From Trichomonas vaginalis G3 (taxonomy: Eukaryota; Parabasalia; Trichomonadida; Trichomonadidae), in assembly GCF_026262505.1 (NCBI RefSeq), contig NC_067203.1, positions 11,346,001-11,410,000 on the forward strand: a DNA stretch of 64,000 nucleotides, written 5' to 3'. The position numbers and the translations under genes are program-made. Within the stretch, counting starts at the first letter, position 1. Each line of letters opens with the position of its first letter. This document shows positions 40,835-54,412 of the stretch, piece after piece. The notes beneath the pieces are model-generated. The model made no database searches, had not been told where the DNA came from, and saw nothing but the letters and a program-made list of their open reading frames with translations.

Positions 40835-40864
40835 AATACATGCTATTGGCAGTTGGGTTTTTAG

Positions 40865-43182
40865 TGCATTTATATTATATTGGTACTAAGGCTTTTGGAA
40901 AATTTACAAAATAAATTTAATATTTTGTAAATGTTATCGGTTCTTACGCTTTTGGAAGGAGGGATGGTATTTTTGGAGCATTTATATTACATTGGTACTA
41001 AGGCTTTTGGAAAATTTACAAAATAAATTTAATATTTTGTAAATGTTATCGGTTCTTACGCTTTTGGAAGAAGGGATGGTATTTTTGGAGCATTTATATT
41101 ACATTGGTACTAAGGCTTTTGGAAAATTTACAAAATAAATTTAATATTTTGTAAATGTTATCGGTTCTTACGCTTTTGGAAGGAGGGATGGTATTTTTGG
41201 AGCATTTATATTACATTGGTACTAAGGCTTTTGGAAAATTTACAAAATAAATTTAATATTTTGTAAATGTTATCGGTTCTTACGCTTTTGGAAGAAGGAT
41301 GGTATTTTTGGAGCATTTATATTACATTGGTACTAAGGCTTTTGGAAAATTTACAAATAAATTTAATATTTTGTAAATGTTATCGGTTCTTACGCTTTTG
41401 GAAGGAGGGATGGTATTTTTGGAGCATTTATATTACATTGGTACTAAGGCTTTTGGAAAATTTAAAAATAAATTTAATATTTTGTAAATGTTATCGGTTC
41501 TTACGCTTTTGGAAGAAGGGATGGTATTTTTGGAGCATTTATATTACATTGGTACTAAGGCTTTTGGAAAATTTACAAAATAAATTTAATATTTTGTAAA
41601 TGTTATCGGTTCTTACGCTTTTGGAAGGAGGGATGGTATTTTTGGAGCATTTATATTACATTGGTACTAAGGCTTTTGGAAAATTTACAAAATAAATTTA
41701 ATATTTTGTAAATGTTATCGGTTCTTACGCTTTTGGAAGAAGGGATGGTATTTTTGGAGCATTTATATTACATTGGTACTAAGGCTTTTGGAAAATTTAC
41801 AAAATAAATTTAATATTTTGTAAATGTTATCGGTTCTTACGCTTTTGGAAGAAGGGATGGTATTTTTGGAGCATTTATATTACATTGGTACTAAGGCTTT
41901 TGGAAAATTTACAAAATAAATTTAATATTTTGTAAATGTTATCGGTTCTTACGCTTTTGGAAGAAGGGATGGTATTTTTGGAGCATTTATATTACATTGG
42001 TACTAAGGCTTTTTGGAAAATTTACAAAATAAATTTAATATTTTGTAAATGTTATCGGTTCTTACGCTTTTGGAAGGAGGGATGGTATTTTTGGAGCATT
42101 TATATTACATTGGTACTAAGGCTTTTGGAAAATTTACAAAATAAATTTAATATTTTGTAAATGTTATCGGTTCTTACGCTTTTGGAAGGAGGGATGGTAT
42201 TTTTGGAGCATTTATATTACATTGGTACTAAGGCTTTTGGAAAATTTACAAAAAAATTTAATATTTTGTAAATGTTATCGGTTCTTACGCTTTTGAAGGA
42301 GGGATGGTATTTTTGGAGCATTTATATTACATTGGTACTAAGGCTTTTGGAAAATTTACAAAATAAATTTAATATTTTGTAAATGTTATCGGTTCTTACG
42401 CTTTTGGAAGGAGGGATGGTATTTTTGGAGCATTTATATTACATTGGTACTAAGGCTTTTGGAAAATTTACAAAATAAATTTAATATTTTGTAAATGTTA
42501 TCGGTTCTTACGCTTTTGGAAGAAGGGATGGTATTTTTGGAGCATTTATATTACATTGGTACTAAGGCTTTTGGAAAATTTACAAAATAAATTTAATATT
42601 TTGTAAATGTTATTTCTTACGCTTTTGGAAGGAGGGATGGTATTTTTGGAGCATTTATATTACATTGGTACTAAGGCTTTTGGAAAATTTACAAAATAAA
42701 TTTAATATTTTGTAAATGTTATCGGTTCTTACGCTTTTGGAAGAAGGGATGGTATTTTTGGAGCATTTATATTACATTGGTACTAAGGCTTTTGGAAAAT
42801 TTACAAAATAAATTTAATATTTTGTAAATGTTATCGGTTCTTACGCTTTTGGAAGAAGGGATGGTATTTTTGGAGCATTTATATTACATTGGTACTAAGG
42901 CTTTTGGAAAATTTACAAAATAAATTTAATATTTTGTAAATGTTATCGGTTCTTACGCTTTTGGAAGGAGGGATGGTATTTTTGGAGCATTTATATTACA
43001 TTGGTACTAAGGCTTTTGGAAAATTTACAAAATAAATTTAATATTTTGTAAATGTTATCGGTTCTTACGCTTTTGGAAGGAGGGATGGTATTTTTGGAGC
43101 ATTTATATTACATTGGTACTAAGGCTTTTGGAAAATTTACAAAATAAATTTAATATTTTGTAAATGTTATCGGTTCTTACGC
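40865..43182 (-). repeat. Expanded 112-bp satellite of unit D, about 20 copies
   Basis: 2.3 kb of the 112-bp unit against 4-6 copies elsewhere. Single-base gains and losses appear in some copies (for example near 41297, 42255, 42613), mostly in homopolymers; one lacks CGG of ATCGGTTC near 42613. Confidence 0.92.
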
Positions 43183-46082
43183 TTCCTCTCTTCATCAAGA
43201 TGCTTCCTCACTCCATCATGCATCCATCATGCAGCTTCCTCTCTCATCAAGGTGCTTCCTCTCTTGATCAAGATGCTTCCTCTCTTCATCAAGATGCTTC
43301 CTCTCTTCATCAAGATGCTTTCTCTCTTCAACAAATGCTTCCTCTCTTCTTCAAAGTACTTCCTCTCTTCATCAAGATGCTTCCTCACTCCATCATGCAG
43401 CTTCCTCTCTTGATCAAGATGCTTCCTCTCTTGATCAAGATGCTTCCTCTCTTCTTCAAAGTACTTCCTCTCTTGATCAAGGTGCTTCCTCTCTTCATCA
43501 AGATGCTTCCTCTCTTCATCAAGATGCTTCCTCTCTTCGACAAAGTGCTTCCTCTCTTCTTCAAAGTGCTTCCTCTCTTGATCAAGGTGCTTCCTCTCTT
43601 CATCAAGATGCTTCCTCTCTTCAACAAAGTACTTCCTCTCTTCATCAAGATGCTTCCTCTCTTGATCAAGGTGCTTCCTCTCTTGATCAAGATGCTTCCT
43701 CTCTTCAACAAAGTGCTTCCTCTCTTCTTCAAAGTACTTCCTCTCTTGATCAAGATGCTTCCTCACTCCATCATGCAGCTTCCTCTCTTCTTCAAAGTGC
43801 TTCCTCTCTTGATCAAGGTGCTTCCTCTCTTCATCAAGATGCTTCCTCTCTTCAACAAAGTACTTCCTCTCTTGATCAAGGTGCTTCCTCTCTTGATCAA
43901 GATGCTTCCTCTCTTCATCAAGATGCTTCCTCTCTTCAACAAAGTGATTCCTCTCTTCTTCAAAGTACTTCCTCTCTTGATCAAGATGCTTCCTCACTCC
44001 ATCATGCAGCTTCCTCTCTTCATCATGCAGCTTCCTCACTACATCATGCAGCTTCCTCTCTAAATCAAGGTGCTTCCTCTCTTCATCAAGATGCTTCCTC
44101 TCTTCAACAAAGTACTTCCTCTCTTGATCAAGGTGCTTCCTCTCTTCATCAAGATGCTTCCTCTCTTCATCAAGATGCTTCCTCTCTTCGACAAAGTGAT
44201 TCCTCTCTTCTTCAAAGTGCTTCCTCTCTTGATCAAGGTGCTTCCTCTCTTCATCAAGATGCTTCCTCTCTTCAACAAAGTACTTCCTCTCTTGATCAAG
44301 ATGCTTCCTCTCTTCATCAAGATGCTTCCTCTCTTCATCAAGATGCTTTCTCTCTTCAACAAAGTGCTTCCTCTCTTCTTCAAAGTACTTCCTCTCTTCA
44401 TCAAGATGCTTCCTCACTCCATCATGCAGCTTCCTCTCTTGATCATGCAGCTTCCTCTCTAAATCAAAGTGCTTCCTCTCTTCAACAAAGTACTTCCTCT
44501 CTTCAACAAAGTGCTTCCTCTCTTCTTCAAAGTGCTTCCTCTCTTGATCAAGGTGCTTCCTCTCTTCATCAAGATGCTTCCTCTCTTCAACAAAGTACTT
44601 CCTCTCTTCATCAAGATGCTTCCTCTCTTGATCAAGGTGCTTCCTCTCTTGATCAAGATGCTTCCTCTCTTCAACAAAGTGCTTCCTCTCTTCTTCAAAG
44701 TACTTCCTCTCTTGATCAAGATGCTTCCTCACTCCATCATGCAGCTTCCTCTCTTCTTCAAAGTGCTTCCTCTCTTGATCAAGGTGCTTCCTCTCTTCAT
44801 CAAGATGCTTCCTCTCTTCAACAAAGTACTTCCTCTCTTGATCAAGGTGCTTCCTCTCTTCATCAAGATGCTTCCTCTCTTCATCAAGATGCTTCCTCTC
44901 TTCAACAAAGTGATTCCTCTCTTCTTCAAAGTACTTCCTCTCTTGATCAAGATGCTTCCTCACTCCATCATGCAGCTTCCTCTCTTCATCATGCAGCTTC
45001 CTCACTACATCATGCAGCTTCCTCTCTAAATCAAAGTGCTTCCTCTCTTCAACAAAGTGCTTCCTCTTCTTCAAAGTACTTCCTCTCTTGATCAAGGTGC
45101 TTCCTCTCTTCTTCAAAGTACTTCCTCTCTTGATCAAGGTGCTTCCTCTCTTCAACAAAATACTTCCTCTCTTCAACAAAGTGCTTCCTCTCTTCAACAA
45201 AGTACTTCCTCTCTTGATCAAGGTGCTTCCTCTCTTCATCAAGATGCTTCCTCTCTTGATCAAGATGCTTCCTCTCTTCAACAAAGTACTTCCTCTCTTG
45301 ATCAAGGTGCTTCCTCTCTTGATCAAGGTGCTTCCTCTCTTCTTCAAAGTACTTCCTCTCTTGATCAAGATGCTTCCTCTCTTCAACAAAGTGCTTCCTC
45401 TCTTCATCATGCAGCTTCCTCTCTTCAACAAAGTGCTTCCTCTCTTCTTCAAAGTACTTCCTCTCTTGATCAAGATGCTTCCTCTCTTCATCATGCAGCT
45501 TCCTCTCTTCTTCAAAGTGCTTCCTCTCTTCAACAAAGTGCTTCCTCTCTTCTTCAAAGTACTTCCTCTCTTGATCAAGGTGCTTCCTCTCTTCTTCAAA
45601 GTACTTCCTCTCTTGATCAAGGTGCTTCCTCTCTTCATCAAGATGCTTCCTCTCTTGATCAAGATGCTTCCTCTCTTCAACAAAGTACTTCCTCTCTTGA
45701 TCAAGATGCTTCCTCTCTTGATCAAGGTGCTTCCTCTCTTCTTCAAAGTACTTCCTCTCTTGATCAAGATGCTTCCTCTCTTCAACAAAGTGCTTCCTCT
45801 CTTCATCATGCAGCTTCCTCTCTTCAACAAAGTGCTTCCTCTCTTCTTCAAAGTACTTCCTCTCTTGATCAAGATGCTTCCTCTCTTCATCATGCAGCTT
45901 CCTCTCTTCTTCAAAGTGCTTCCTCTCTTCAACAAAGTGCTTCCTATCTTCATCATGCAGCTTCCTCACTACATCATGCAGCTTCCTCTCTAAATCAAAG
46001 TGCTTCCTCTCTTCTTCAAAGTACTTCCTCTCTTGATCAAGGTGCTTCCTCTCTTCATCAAGATGCTTCCTCACTCCATTAT
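43183..46082 (-). repeat. Expanded 21-bp minisatellite of unit D
   Basis: About 2.9 kb. On the minus strand an open frame runs 43227-45956, but it begins in the LKRGS frame and ends up in the RKHLDEE frame: indels inside the array shift the frame without meeting a stop. This argues against coding. Confidence 0.9.
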
Positions 46083-46138
46083 CAGCTGCTTCTTTTCTTC
46101 ATCAATTCCTCTTCACCCTGGAGCTCCTCAGCTTTATA

Positions 46139-47678
46139 TCATTTTAATTGGATTTTTTGAAATCCACCTGCAGTAGGATAAAGGAGATGTAACTCACGAC
46201 TAAGAACCTGGCCATATGCTCCATTCCAGGCCAAACAGATTGCATAGCCACAAACAGATTGAAATACCAATCCTGTTGCTGCATGGGGCGTCCATATTCC
46301 ATTTGGAAGACTTGCATCATCACATTTGGATCTGTAAGGACTTTGTCGTTGACAAAATTGGGCCTTGCAGGAGGAACTCCATTTGCTACAATGTATCTGG
46401 AAGCAAGAGGTTTGTTCATATCCAATGGATAGATTCCTGTTGCTTTAAAAGCATTTTCGATGTTTGTAGCTGTGCAAGACACACTACATGCATCAAGGAA
46501 GCTGCGAACCATGATATAGCGCAGTTCTCTGGCGTTCCATACATAATTGATCACCATATGCCCTTGCTGATCGTACCGGATAGTCGCCATATCAAACAAC
46601 TTCTTGAATTGGGCCTTCAAGGGAGAAAAAATCCCAACATCAAGAGGTTGTAAGATATGAGATGTATGGCCTGGGAGAACAAGAAGCTCGATATTGAAGG
46701 CGCTCAAGAGGCGAACGGCCAAGAAAGAGAGCCTGGATGGATGACCATCTACAATTAGGAGAAAAGGTACCTGGGCATCAAACACATTCATTTGAGACCT
46801 TTTCTCCTGTACTTTGCAGATGAACATGATACAGTATACCATAAAAAGGTATTTGTTCATCCATCCACTCTCGGAGCGAACAAAAAGGCGTCCAATCTTC
46901 CAATTCCGCATCAAGGGTCTTCTTTTTGGAAGTATCACCATTGGCTTCATAGTTGTAACATCTGCAAAGATGGTACAGACCCCTGTAAGATGTGGAAGCT
47001 GAGACTTTTCAGCGCGAACTGGGCGATTCCGGCCAGCAGTAAGAACTTTATAGCGACGTTTGGAAAGAGCATTGTCTCGTCCATATTCGCAATAAACTTC
47101 TTCCTGCGGGCAAAGTATCTATGCTTGGAGAGGAAAAATTGGCGAATATGGTTTGCGTCACAGGTAGAGCGTCGGAGCATATCAATAGGTTGGGAGCTCA
47201 CAATCCGAATTGACAATCTTGTGGCGATATGATTAAGCCAGCCACGGGATGGCGATGGGCAGTAATCATCGAGCTTCGCTAGAAGATGCGGGCATCTTGC
47301 AGCGATTAGTACCCGCGCCGCAAATTTTAATCTCCTATTTTGTAATTCCGTACAGACAGCAATGGCCATTGATGTTGTAATACAGTTCAAGTCGTCTGCC
47401 ATCTCTTGAACAAGTTTTTTGAACTGCATTTCATCTGGTAGTGACAAAAGGGTCATACCACCCCCTGACTGACCTTTTGTCCATGAACGACAAGTAGCAG
47501 TGCGCATGATTGCGCGTGCTACTGTCGTCTTTGAAATTGAGTAAACATTCCGTATTTGTTGATAAGACTCGCCATTTACTCTTCGATAGAGTAAATCGAG
47601 TTGCATCTGGGTCAATAGCCCAAGATTTTTATAGTTTTCTAATTCTGCAAACTCGGGAATTCGTGTTCTTGGTTGCAT
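46139..47678 (-). pseudogene. Transposase of unit D, several frameshifts
   Basis: Small deletions include two bases near 46232 (shared with unit F) and several one- to two-base changes in 46880-46935 and near 47065. Not functional as read. Confidence 0.9.
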
Positions 47679-47909
47679 TTTTTTAAACGGGAACTTCACA
47701 AATTTGGTTCATGGCCATAAAAACTCATTCAATTTTTCTGAGATTTTTTTTTCGTCACTCACTCAAAACGCAGAGGACCATTCTTCTCAAAATTGAATTA
47801 TTTTTTCAAATATTGAGTGAGTAAAATGGGCACGTTGTGTAAATTGATTCAAAAATTTTTATTGGTACACGACCTTTGAAATTGGTCTCGGGCTATTCAA
47901 CCTACGGTA

Positions 47910-48076
47910 TAAGAATCGTTATGAAGAAAAATTGAGAACTTATGATTTTTATTTAAGAAAATGATTAAATAATATATAAATAACCATATAAACAACATTT
48001 TAGATTCCTCTGAAAAGGGTATCTCAAATTGGTCTATGACCAATTGAATGGTTTGCCGGTTATTCAAGGTACGGTA
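47910..48076 (-). repeat. Terminal block between units D and E
   Basis: A 167-bp block. Confidence 0.9.
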
Positions 48077-48172
48077 TGAGTGCTAAATATTATTACTTAC
48101 TAAATGATTTTAAAAAGAAAAAACATGTTTTTACTTTGTACGTTAACATACGTTAATATCACTTCGGCTATG

Positions 48173-48320
48173 GATAGAGGCCAACAGCGCCTTATTAATG
48201 AGAAAAACATTAGCCTCTTATCAATGAGATGGAAGTGTATTCGTGGATTACAATTGTGAATTCAGATACCACTTCCATCTCAAAAAATGCAATCAAATTT
48301 GTATTGAATTGCATTTTTTG
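48173..48320 (-). repeat. Hairpin chain of unit E
   Basis: Three inverted repeats; one extra C in the arm near 48269. Confidence 0.85.
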
Positions 48321-48350
48321 AATACATGCTATTGGCAGTTGGTTTTTAGT

Positions 48351-48994
48351 GCATTTATATTATATTGGTACTAAGGCTTTTGGAAAATTTACAAAATAAA
48401 TTTAATATTTTGTAAATGTTATCGGTTCTTACGCTTTTGGAGGAGGGATGGTATTTTTGGAGCATTTATATTACATTGGTACTAAGGCTTTTGGAAAATT
48501 TACAAAATAAATTTTAATATTTTGTAAATGTTATCGGTTCTTACGCTTTTGGAAGAAGGGATGGTATTTTTGGAGCATTTATATTACATTGGTACTAAGG
48601 CTTTTGGAAAATTTACAAAATAAATTTAATATTTTGTAAATGTTATCGGTTCTTACGCTTTTGGAAGAAGGGATGGTATTTTTGGAGCATTTATATTACA
48701 TTGGTACTAAGGCTTTTGGAAAATTTACAAAATAAATTTAATATTTTGTAAATGTTATCGGTTCTTACGCTTTTGGAAGGAGGGATGGTATTTTTGGGAG
48801 CATTTATATTACATTGGTACTAAGGCTTTTGGAAAATTTACAAAATAAATTTAATATTTTGTAAATGTTATCGGTTCTTACGCTTTTGGAAGGAGGGATG
48901 GTATTTTTGGAGCATTTATATTACATTGGTACTAAGGCTTTTGGAAAATTTACAAAATAAATTTAATATTTTGTAAATGTTATCGGTTCTTACG
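48351..48994 (-). repeat. 112-bp satellite of unit E, about six copies
   Basis: Five full copies and one partial; scattered one-base indels. Confidence 0.9.
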
Positions 48995-51503
48995 TTCCTC
49001 TCTTCATCAAGATGCTTCCTCACTCCATCATGCATCCATCATGCAGCTTCCTCTCTTCATCAAGGTGCTTCCTCTCTTGATCAAGATGCTTCCTCTCTTC
49101 ATCAAGATGCTTCCTCTCTTCATCAAGATGCTTTCTCTCTTCAACAAAGTGATTCCTCTCTTCTTCAAAGTACTTCCTCTCTTCATCAAGATGCTTCCTC
49201 ACTCCATCATGCAGCTTCCTCTCTTGATCATGCAGCTTCCTCTCTAAATCAAAGTGCTTCCTCTCTTCTTCAAAGTACTTCCTCTCTTGATCAAGATGCT
49301 TCCTCACTCCATCATGCAGCTTCCTCTCTTCTTCAAAGTGCTTCCTCTCTTGATCAAGGTGCTTCCTCTCTTCATCAAGATGCTTCCTCTCTTCAACAAA
49401 GTACTTCCTCTCTTGATCAAGGTGCTTCCTCTCTTCATCAAGATGCTTCCTCTCTTCATCAAGATGCTTCCTCTCTTCAACAAAGTGATTCCTCTCTTCT
49501 TCAAAGTACTTCCTCTCTTGATCAAGATGCTTCCTCACTCCATCATGCAGCTTCCTCTCTTCATCATGCAGCTTCCTCACTACATCATGCAGCTTCCTCT
49601 CTAAATCAAAGTGCTTCCTCTCTTCAACAAAGTGCTTCCTCTCTTCTTCAAAGTACTTCCTCTCTTGATCAAGGTGCTTCCTCTCTTGATCAAGGTGCTT
49701 CCTCTCTTCTTCAAAGTACTTCCTCTCTTGATCAAGATGCTTCCTCTCTTCAACAAAGTACTTCCTCTCTTGATCAAGATGCTTCCTCTCTTCAACAAAG
49801 TGCTTCCTCTCTTCTTCAAAGTACTTCCTCTCTTGATCAAGATGCTTCCTCACTCCATCATGCAGCTTCCTCTCTTCTTCAAAGTGCTTCCTCTCTTGAT
49901 CAAGGTGCTTCCTCTCTTCATCAAGATGCTTCCTCTCTTCAACAAAGTACTTCCTCTCTTGATCAAGATGCTTCCTCTCTTGATCAAGATGCTTCCTCTC
50001 TTCATCAAGATGCTTTCTCTCTTCAACAAAGTGATTCCTCTCTTCTTCAAAGTACTTCCTCTCTTGATCAAGATGCTTCCTCACTCCATCATGCAGCTTC
50101 CTCTCTTGATCATGCAGCTTCCTCTCTTCTTCAAAGTGCTTCCTCTCTTCAACAAAGTACTTCCTCTCTTCAACAAAGTGCTTCCTCTCTTCTTCAAAGT
50201 GCTTCCTCTCTTGATCAAGGTGCTTCCTCTCTTCATCAAGATGCTTCCTCTCTTCAACAAAGTACTTCCTCTCTTCATCAAGATGCTTCCTCTCTTGATC
50301 AAGGTGCTTCCTCTCTTGATCAAGATGCTTCCTCTCTTCAACAAAGTGCTTCCTCTCTTCTTCAAAGTACTTCCTCTCTTGATCAAGATGCTTCCTCACT
50401 CCATCATGCAGCTTCCTCTCTTCTTCAAAGTGCTTCCTCTCTTGATCAAGGTGCTTCCTCTCTTCATCAAGATGCTTCCTCTCTTCAACAAAGTACTTCC
50501 TCTCTTCATCAAGATGCTTCCTCTCTTGATCAAGGTGCTTCCTCTCTTGATCAAGATGCTTCCTCTCTTCAACAAAGTGCTTCCTCTCTTCTTCAAAGTA
50601 CTTCCTCTCTTGATCAAGATGCTTCCTCACTCCATCATGCAGCTTCCTCTCTTCTTCAAAGTGCTTCCTCTCTTGATCAAGGTGCTTCCTCTCTTCATCA
50701 AGATGCTTCCTCTCTTCAACAAAGTACTTCCTCTCTTGATCAAGGTGCTTCCTCTCTTCATCAAGATGCTTCCTCTCTTCATCAAGATGCTTCCTCTCTT
50801 CAACAAAGTGATTCCTCTCTTCTTCAAAGTACTTCCTCTCTTGATCAAGATGCTTCCTCACTCCATCATGCAGCTTCCTCTCTTCATCATGCAGCTTCCT
50901 CACTACATCATGCAGCTTCCTCTCTAAATCAAAGTGCTTCCTCTCTTCAACAAAGTGCTTCCTCTCTTCTTCAAAGTACTTCCTCTCTTGATCAAGGTGC
51001 TTCCTCTCTTCTTCAAAGTACTTCCTCTCTTGATCAAGGTGCTTCCTCTCTTCATCAAGATGCTTCCTCTCTTGATCAAGATGCTTCCTCTCTTCAACAA
51101 AGTACTTCCTCTCTTGATCAAGATGCTTCCTCTCTTGATCAAGGTGCTTCCTCTCTTCTTCAAAGTACTTCCTCTCTTGATCAAGATGCTTCCTCTCTTC
51201 AACAAAGTGCTTCCTCTCTTCATCATGCAGCTTCCTCTCTTCAACAAAGTGCTTCCTCTCTTCTTCAAAGTACTTCCTCTCTTGATCAAGATGCTTCCTC
51301 TCTTCATCATGCAGCTTCCTCTCTTCTTCAAAGTGCTTCCTCTCTTCAACAAAGTGCTTCCTATCTTCATCATGCAGCTTCCTCACTACATCATGCAGCT
51401 TCCTCTCTAAATCAAAGTGCTTCCTCTCTTCTTCAAAGTACTTCCTCTCTTGATCAAGGTGCTTCCTCTCTTCATCAAGATGCTTCCTCACTCCATTATT
51501 CAG
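48995..51503 (-). repeat. 21-bp minisatellite of unit E
   Basis: About 119 copies with no frame-shifting indel over most of its length, so frames of more than 800 codons are open on both strands at once (48977-51565 plus, 49020-51491 minus). Confidence 0.9.
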
Positions 51504-51556
51504 CTGCTTCTTTTCTTCATCAATTCCTCTTCACCCTGGAGCTCCTCAGCTTTATA

Positions 51557-53099
51557 TCATTTTAATTGGATTTTTTGAAATCCACCTGCAGTAGGATAAA
51601 GGAGATGTAACTCACGACTAAGAACCTGGCCATATGCTCCATTCCAGGCCAACACAGATTGCATAGCCACAAACAGATTGAAATACCAATCCTGTTGCTG
51701 CATGGGGCGTCCATATTCCATTTGGAAGACTTGCATCATCACATTTGGATCTGTAAGGACTTTGTCGTTGACAAAATTGGGCCTTGCAGGAGGAACTCCA
51801 TTTGCTACAATGTATCTGGAAGCAAGAGGTTTGTTCATATCCATTGGATAGATTCCTGTTGCTTTAAAAGCATTTTCGATGTTTGTAGCTGTGCAAGACA
51901 CACTACATGCGTCAAGGAAGCTGCGAACCATGATATAGCGCAGTTCTCTGGCGTTCCATACATAATTGATCACCATATGCCCTTGCTGATCGTACCGGAT
52001 AGTCGCCATATCAAACAACTTCTTGAATTGGGCCTTCAAGGGAGAAAAAATCCCAACATCAAGAGGTTGTAAGATATGAGATGTATGGCCTGGGAGAACA
52101 AGAAGCTCGATATTGAAGGCGCTCAAGAGGCGAACGGCCAAGAAAGAGAGCCTGGATGGATGACCATCTACAATTAGGAGAAAAGGTACCTGGGCATCAA
52201 ACACATTCATTTGAGACCTTTTCTCCTGTACTTTGCAGATGAACATGATACAGTATACCATAAAAAGGTATTTGTTCATCCATCCACTCTCGGAGCGAAC
52301 AAAAAAGGCGTCCAGATCTTCCAATTCCGCATCAAGGGTCTTCTTTTGTGGAAGTATCACCATTGGCTTCATAGTTGTACCATCTGCAAAGATGGTACAG
52401 ACCCCTGTAAGATGTGGAAGCTGAGACTTTTCAGCGCGAACTGGGCGATTCCGGCCAGCAGTAAGAACTTTATAGCGACGTTTGGAATAGAGCATTGTCT
52501 CGTCCATATTCGCAATAAACTTCTTCCTGCGGGCAAAGTATCTATGCTTGGAGAGGAAAAATTGGCGAATATGGTTTGCGTCACAGGTAGAGCGTCGGAG
52601 CATATCAATAGTTGGGAGCTCACAATCCGAATTGACAATCTTGTGGCGATATGATTAAGCCAGCCACGGGATGGCGATGGGCAGTAATCATCGAGCTTCG
52701 CTAGAAGATGCGGGCATCTTGCAGCGATTAGTACCCGCGCCGCAAATTTTAATCTCCTATTTTGTAATTCCGTACAGACAGCAATGGCCATTGATGTTGT
52801 AATACAGTTCAAGTCGTCTGCCATCTCTTGAACAAGTTTTTTGAACTGCATTTCATCTGGTAGTGACAAAAGGGTCATACCACCCCTGACTGACCTTTTG
52901 TCCATGAACGACAAGTAGCAGTGCGCATGATTGCGCGTGCTACTGTCGTCTTTGAAATTGAGTAAACATTCCGTATTTGTTGATAAGACTCGCCATTTAC
53001 TCTTCGATAGAGTAAATCGAGTTGCATCTGGGTCAATAGCCCAAGATTTTTATAGTTTTCTAATTCTGCAAACTCGGGAATTCGTGTTCTTGGTTGCAT
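51557..53099 (-). pseudogene. Transposase of unit E, two frameshifts
   Basis: One G missing near 52611 and one C missing in the C run near 52884; otherwise full length with all catalytic motif codons. The second change is shared with units B and C. Confidence 0.9.
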
Positions 53100-53329
53100 T
53101 TTTTTAAACGGGAACTTCACAAATTTGGTTCATGGCCATAAAAACTCATTCAATTTTTCTGAGATTTTTTTTCGTCACTCACTCAAAACGCAGAGGACCA
53201 TTCTTCTCAAAATTGAATTATTTTTTCAAATATTGAGTGAGTAAAATGGGCACGTTGTGTAAATTGATTCAAAAATTTTTATTGGTACACGACCTTTGAA
53301 ATTGGTCTCGGGCTATTCAACCTACGGTA

Positions 53330-53496
53330 TAAGAATCGTTATGAAGAAAAATTGAGAACTTATGATTTTTATTTAAGAAAATGATTAAATAATATATAAA
53401 TAACCATATAAACAACATTTTAGATTCCTCTGAAAAGGGTATCTCAAATTGGTCTATGACCAATTGAATGGTTTGCCGGTTATTCAAGGCACGGTA
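53330..53496 (-). repeat. Terminal block between units E and F
   Basis: A 167-bp block; its outer tip reads CAAGGCACGG, one base off the CAAGGTACGG of the other copies. Confidence 0.9.
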
Positions 53497-53592
53497 TGAG
53501 TGCTAAATATTATTACTTACTAAATGATTTTAAAAAGAAAAAACATGTTTTTACTTTGTACGTTAACATACGTTAATATCACTTCGGCTATG

Positions 53593-53739
53593 GATAGAGG
53601 CCAACAGCGCCTTATTAATGAGAAAAACATTAGCCTCTTATCAATGAGATGGAAGTGTATTCGTGGATTACAATTGTGAATTCAGATACACTTCCATCTC
53701 AAAAAATGCAATCAAATTTGTATTGAATTGCATTTTTTG
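53593..53739 (-). repeat. Hairpin chain of unit F
   Basis: Three inverted repeats as in the other units. Confidence 0.85.
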
Positions 53740-53770
53740 AATACATGCTATTGGCAGTTGGGTTTTTAGT

Positions 53771-54412
53771 GCATTTATATTATATTGGTACTAAGGCTTT
53801 TGGAAAATTTACAAAATAAATTTAATATTTTGTAAATGTTATCGGTTCTTACGCTTTTGGAAGGAGGGATGGTATTTTTGGAGCATTTATATTACATTGG
53901 TACTAAGGCTTTTGGAAAATTTACAAAATAAATTTAATATTTTGTAAATGTTATCGGTTCTTACGCTTTTGGAAGAGGGATGGTATTTTTGGAGCATTTA
54001 TATTACATTGGTACTAAGGCTTTTGGAAAATTTACAAAATAAATTTAATATTTTGTAAATGTTATCGGTTCTTACGCTTTTGGAAGAAGGGATGGTATTT
54101 TTGGAGCATTTATATTACATTGGTACTAAGGCTTTTGGAAAATTTACAAAATAAATTTAATATTTTGTAAATGTTATCGGTTCTTACGCTTTTGGAAGGA
54201 GGGATGGTATTTTTGGAGCATTTATATTACATTGGTACTAAGGCTTTTGGAAAATTTACAAAATAAATTTAATATTTTGTAAATGTTATCGGTTCTTACG
54301 CTTTTGGAAGGAGGGATGGTATTTTTGGAGCATTTATATTACATTGGTACTAAGGCTTTTGGAAAATTTACAAAATAAATTTAATATTTTGTAAATGTTA
54401 TCGGTTCTTACG
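53771..54412 (-). repeat. 112-bp satellite of unit F, about six copies
   Basis: Five full copies and one partial. Confidence 0.9.

Larger units (their letters stand above)
40593..47909 (-). mobile_element. Unit D: pogo-like transposon with expanded satellite and minisatellite
   Basis: At 7.3 kb it is the longest unit. The satellite has about 20 copies and the minisatellite about 138. Shares diagnostic variants with unit F. Confidence 0.9.
48077..53329 (-). mobile_element. Unit E: tandem pogo-like transposon
   Basis: 5.25 kb with a 2.5-kb minisatellite. Transposase variants match unit C. Confidence 0.9.

Noticed and set aside
40865-43182. CRISPR-like array
   Set aside because: The repeats are 112 bp, contiguous and without unique spacers in an eukaryotic context; this is a satellite.
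43164-46160. Very long low-complexity proteins on the plus strand of the minisatellites (LPLFIKM and SSLHQDA repeats)
   Set aside because: They are antisense to the transposase, exist only because the 21-bp unit lacks stops, and similar lengths are open in several frames at once. No start signals.
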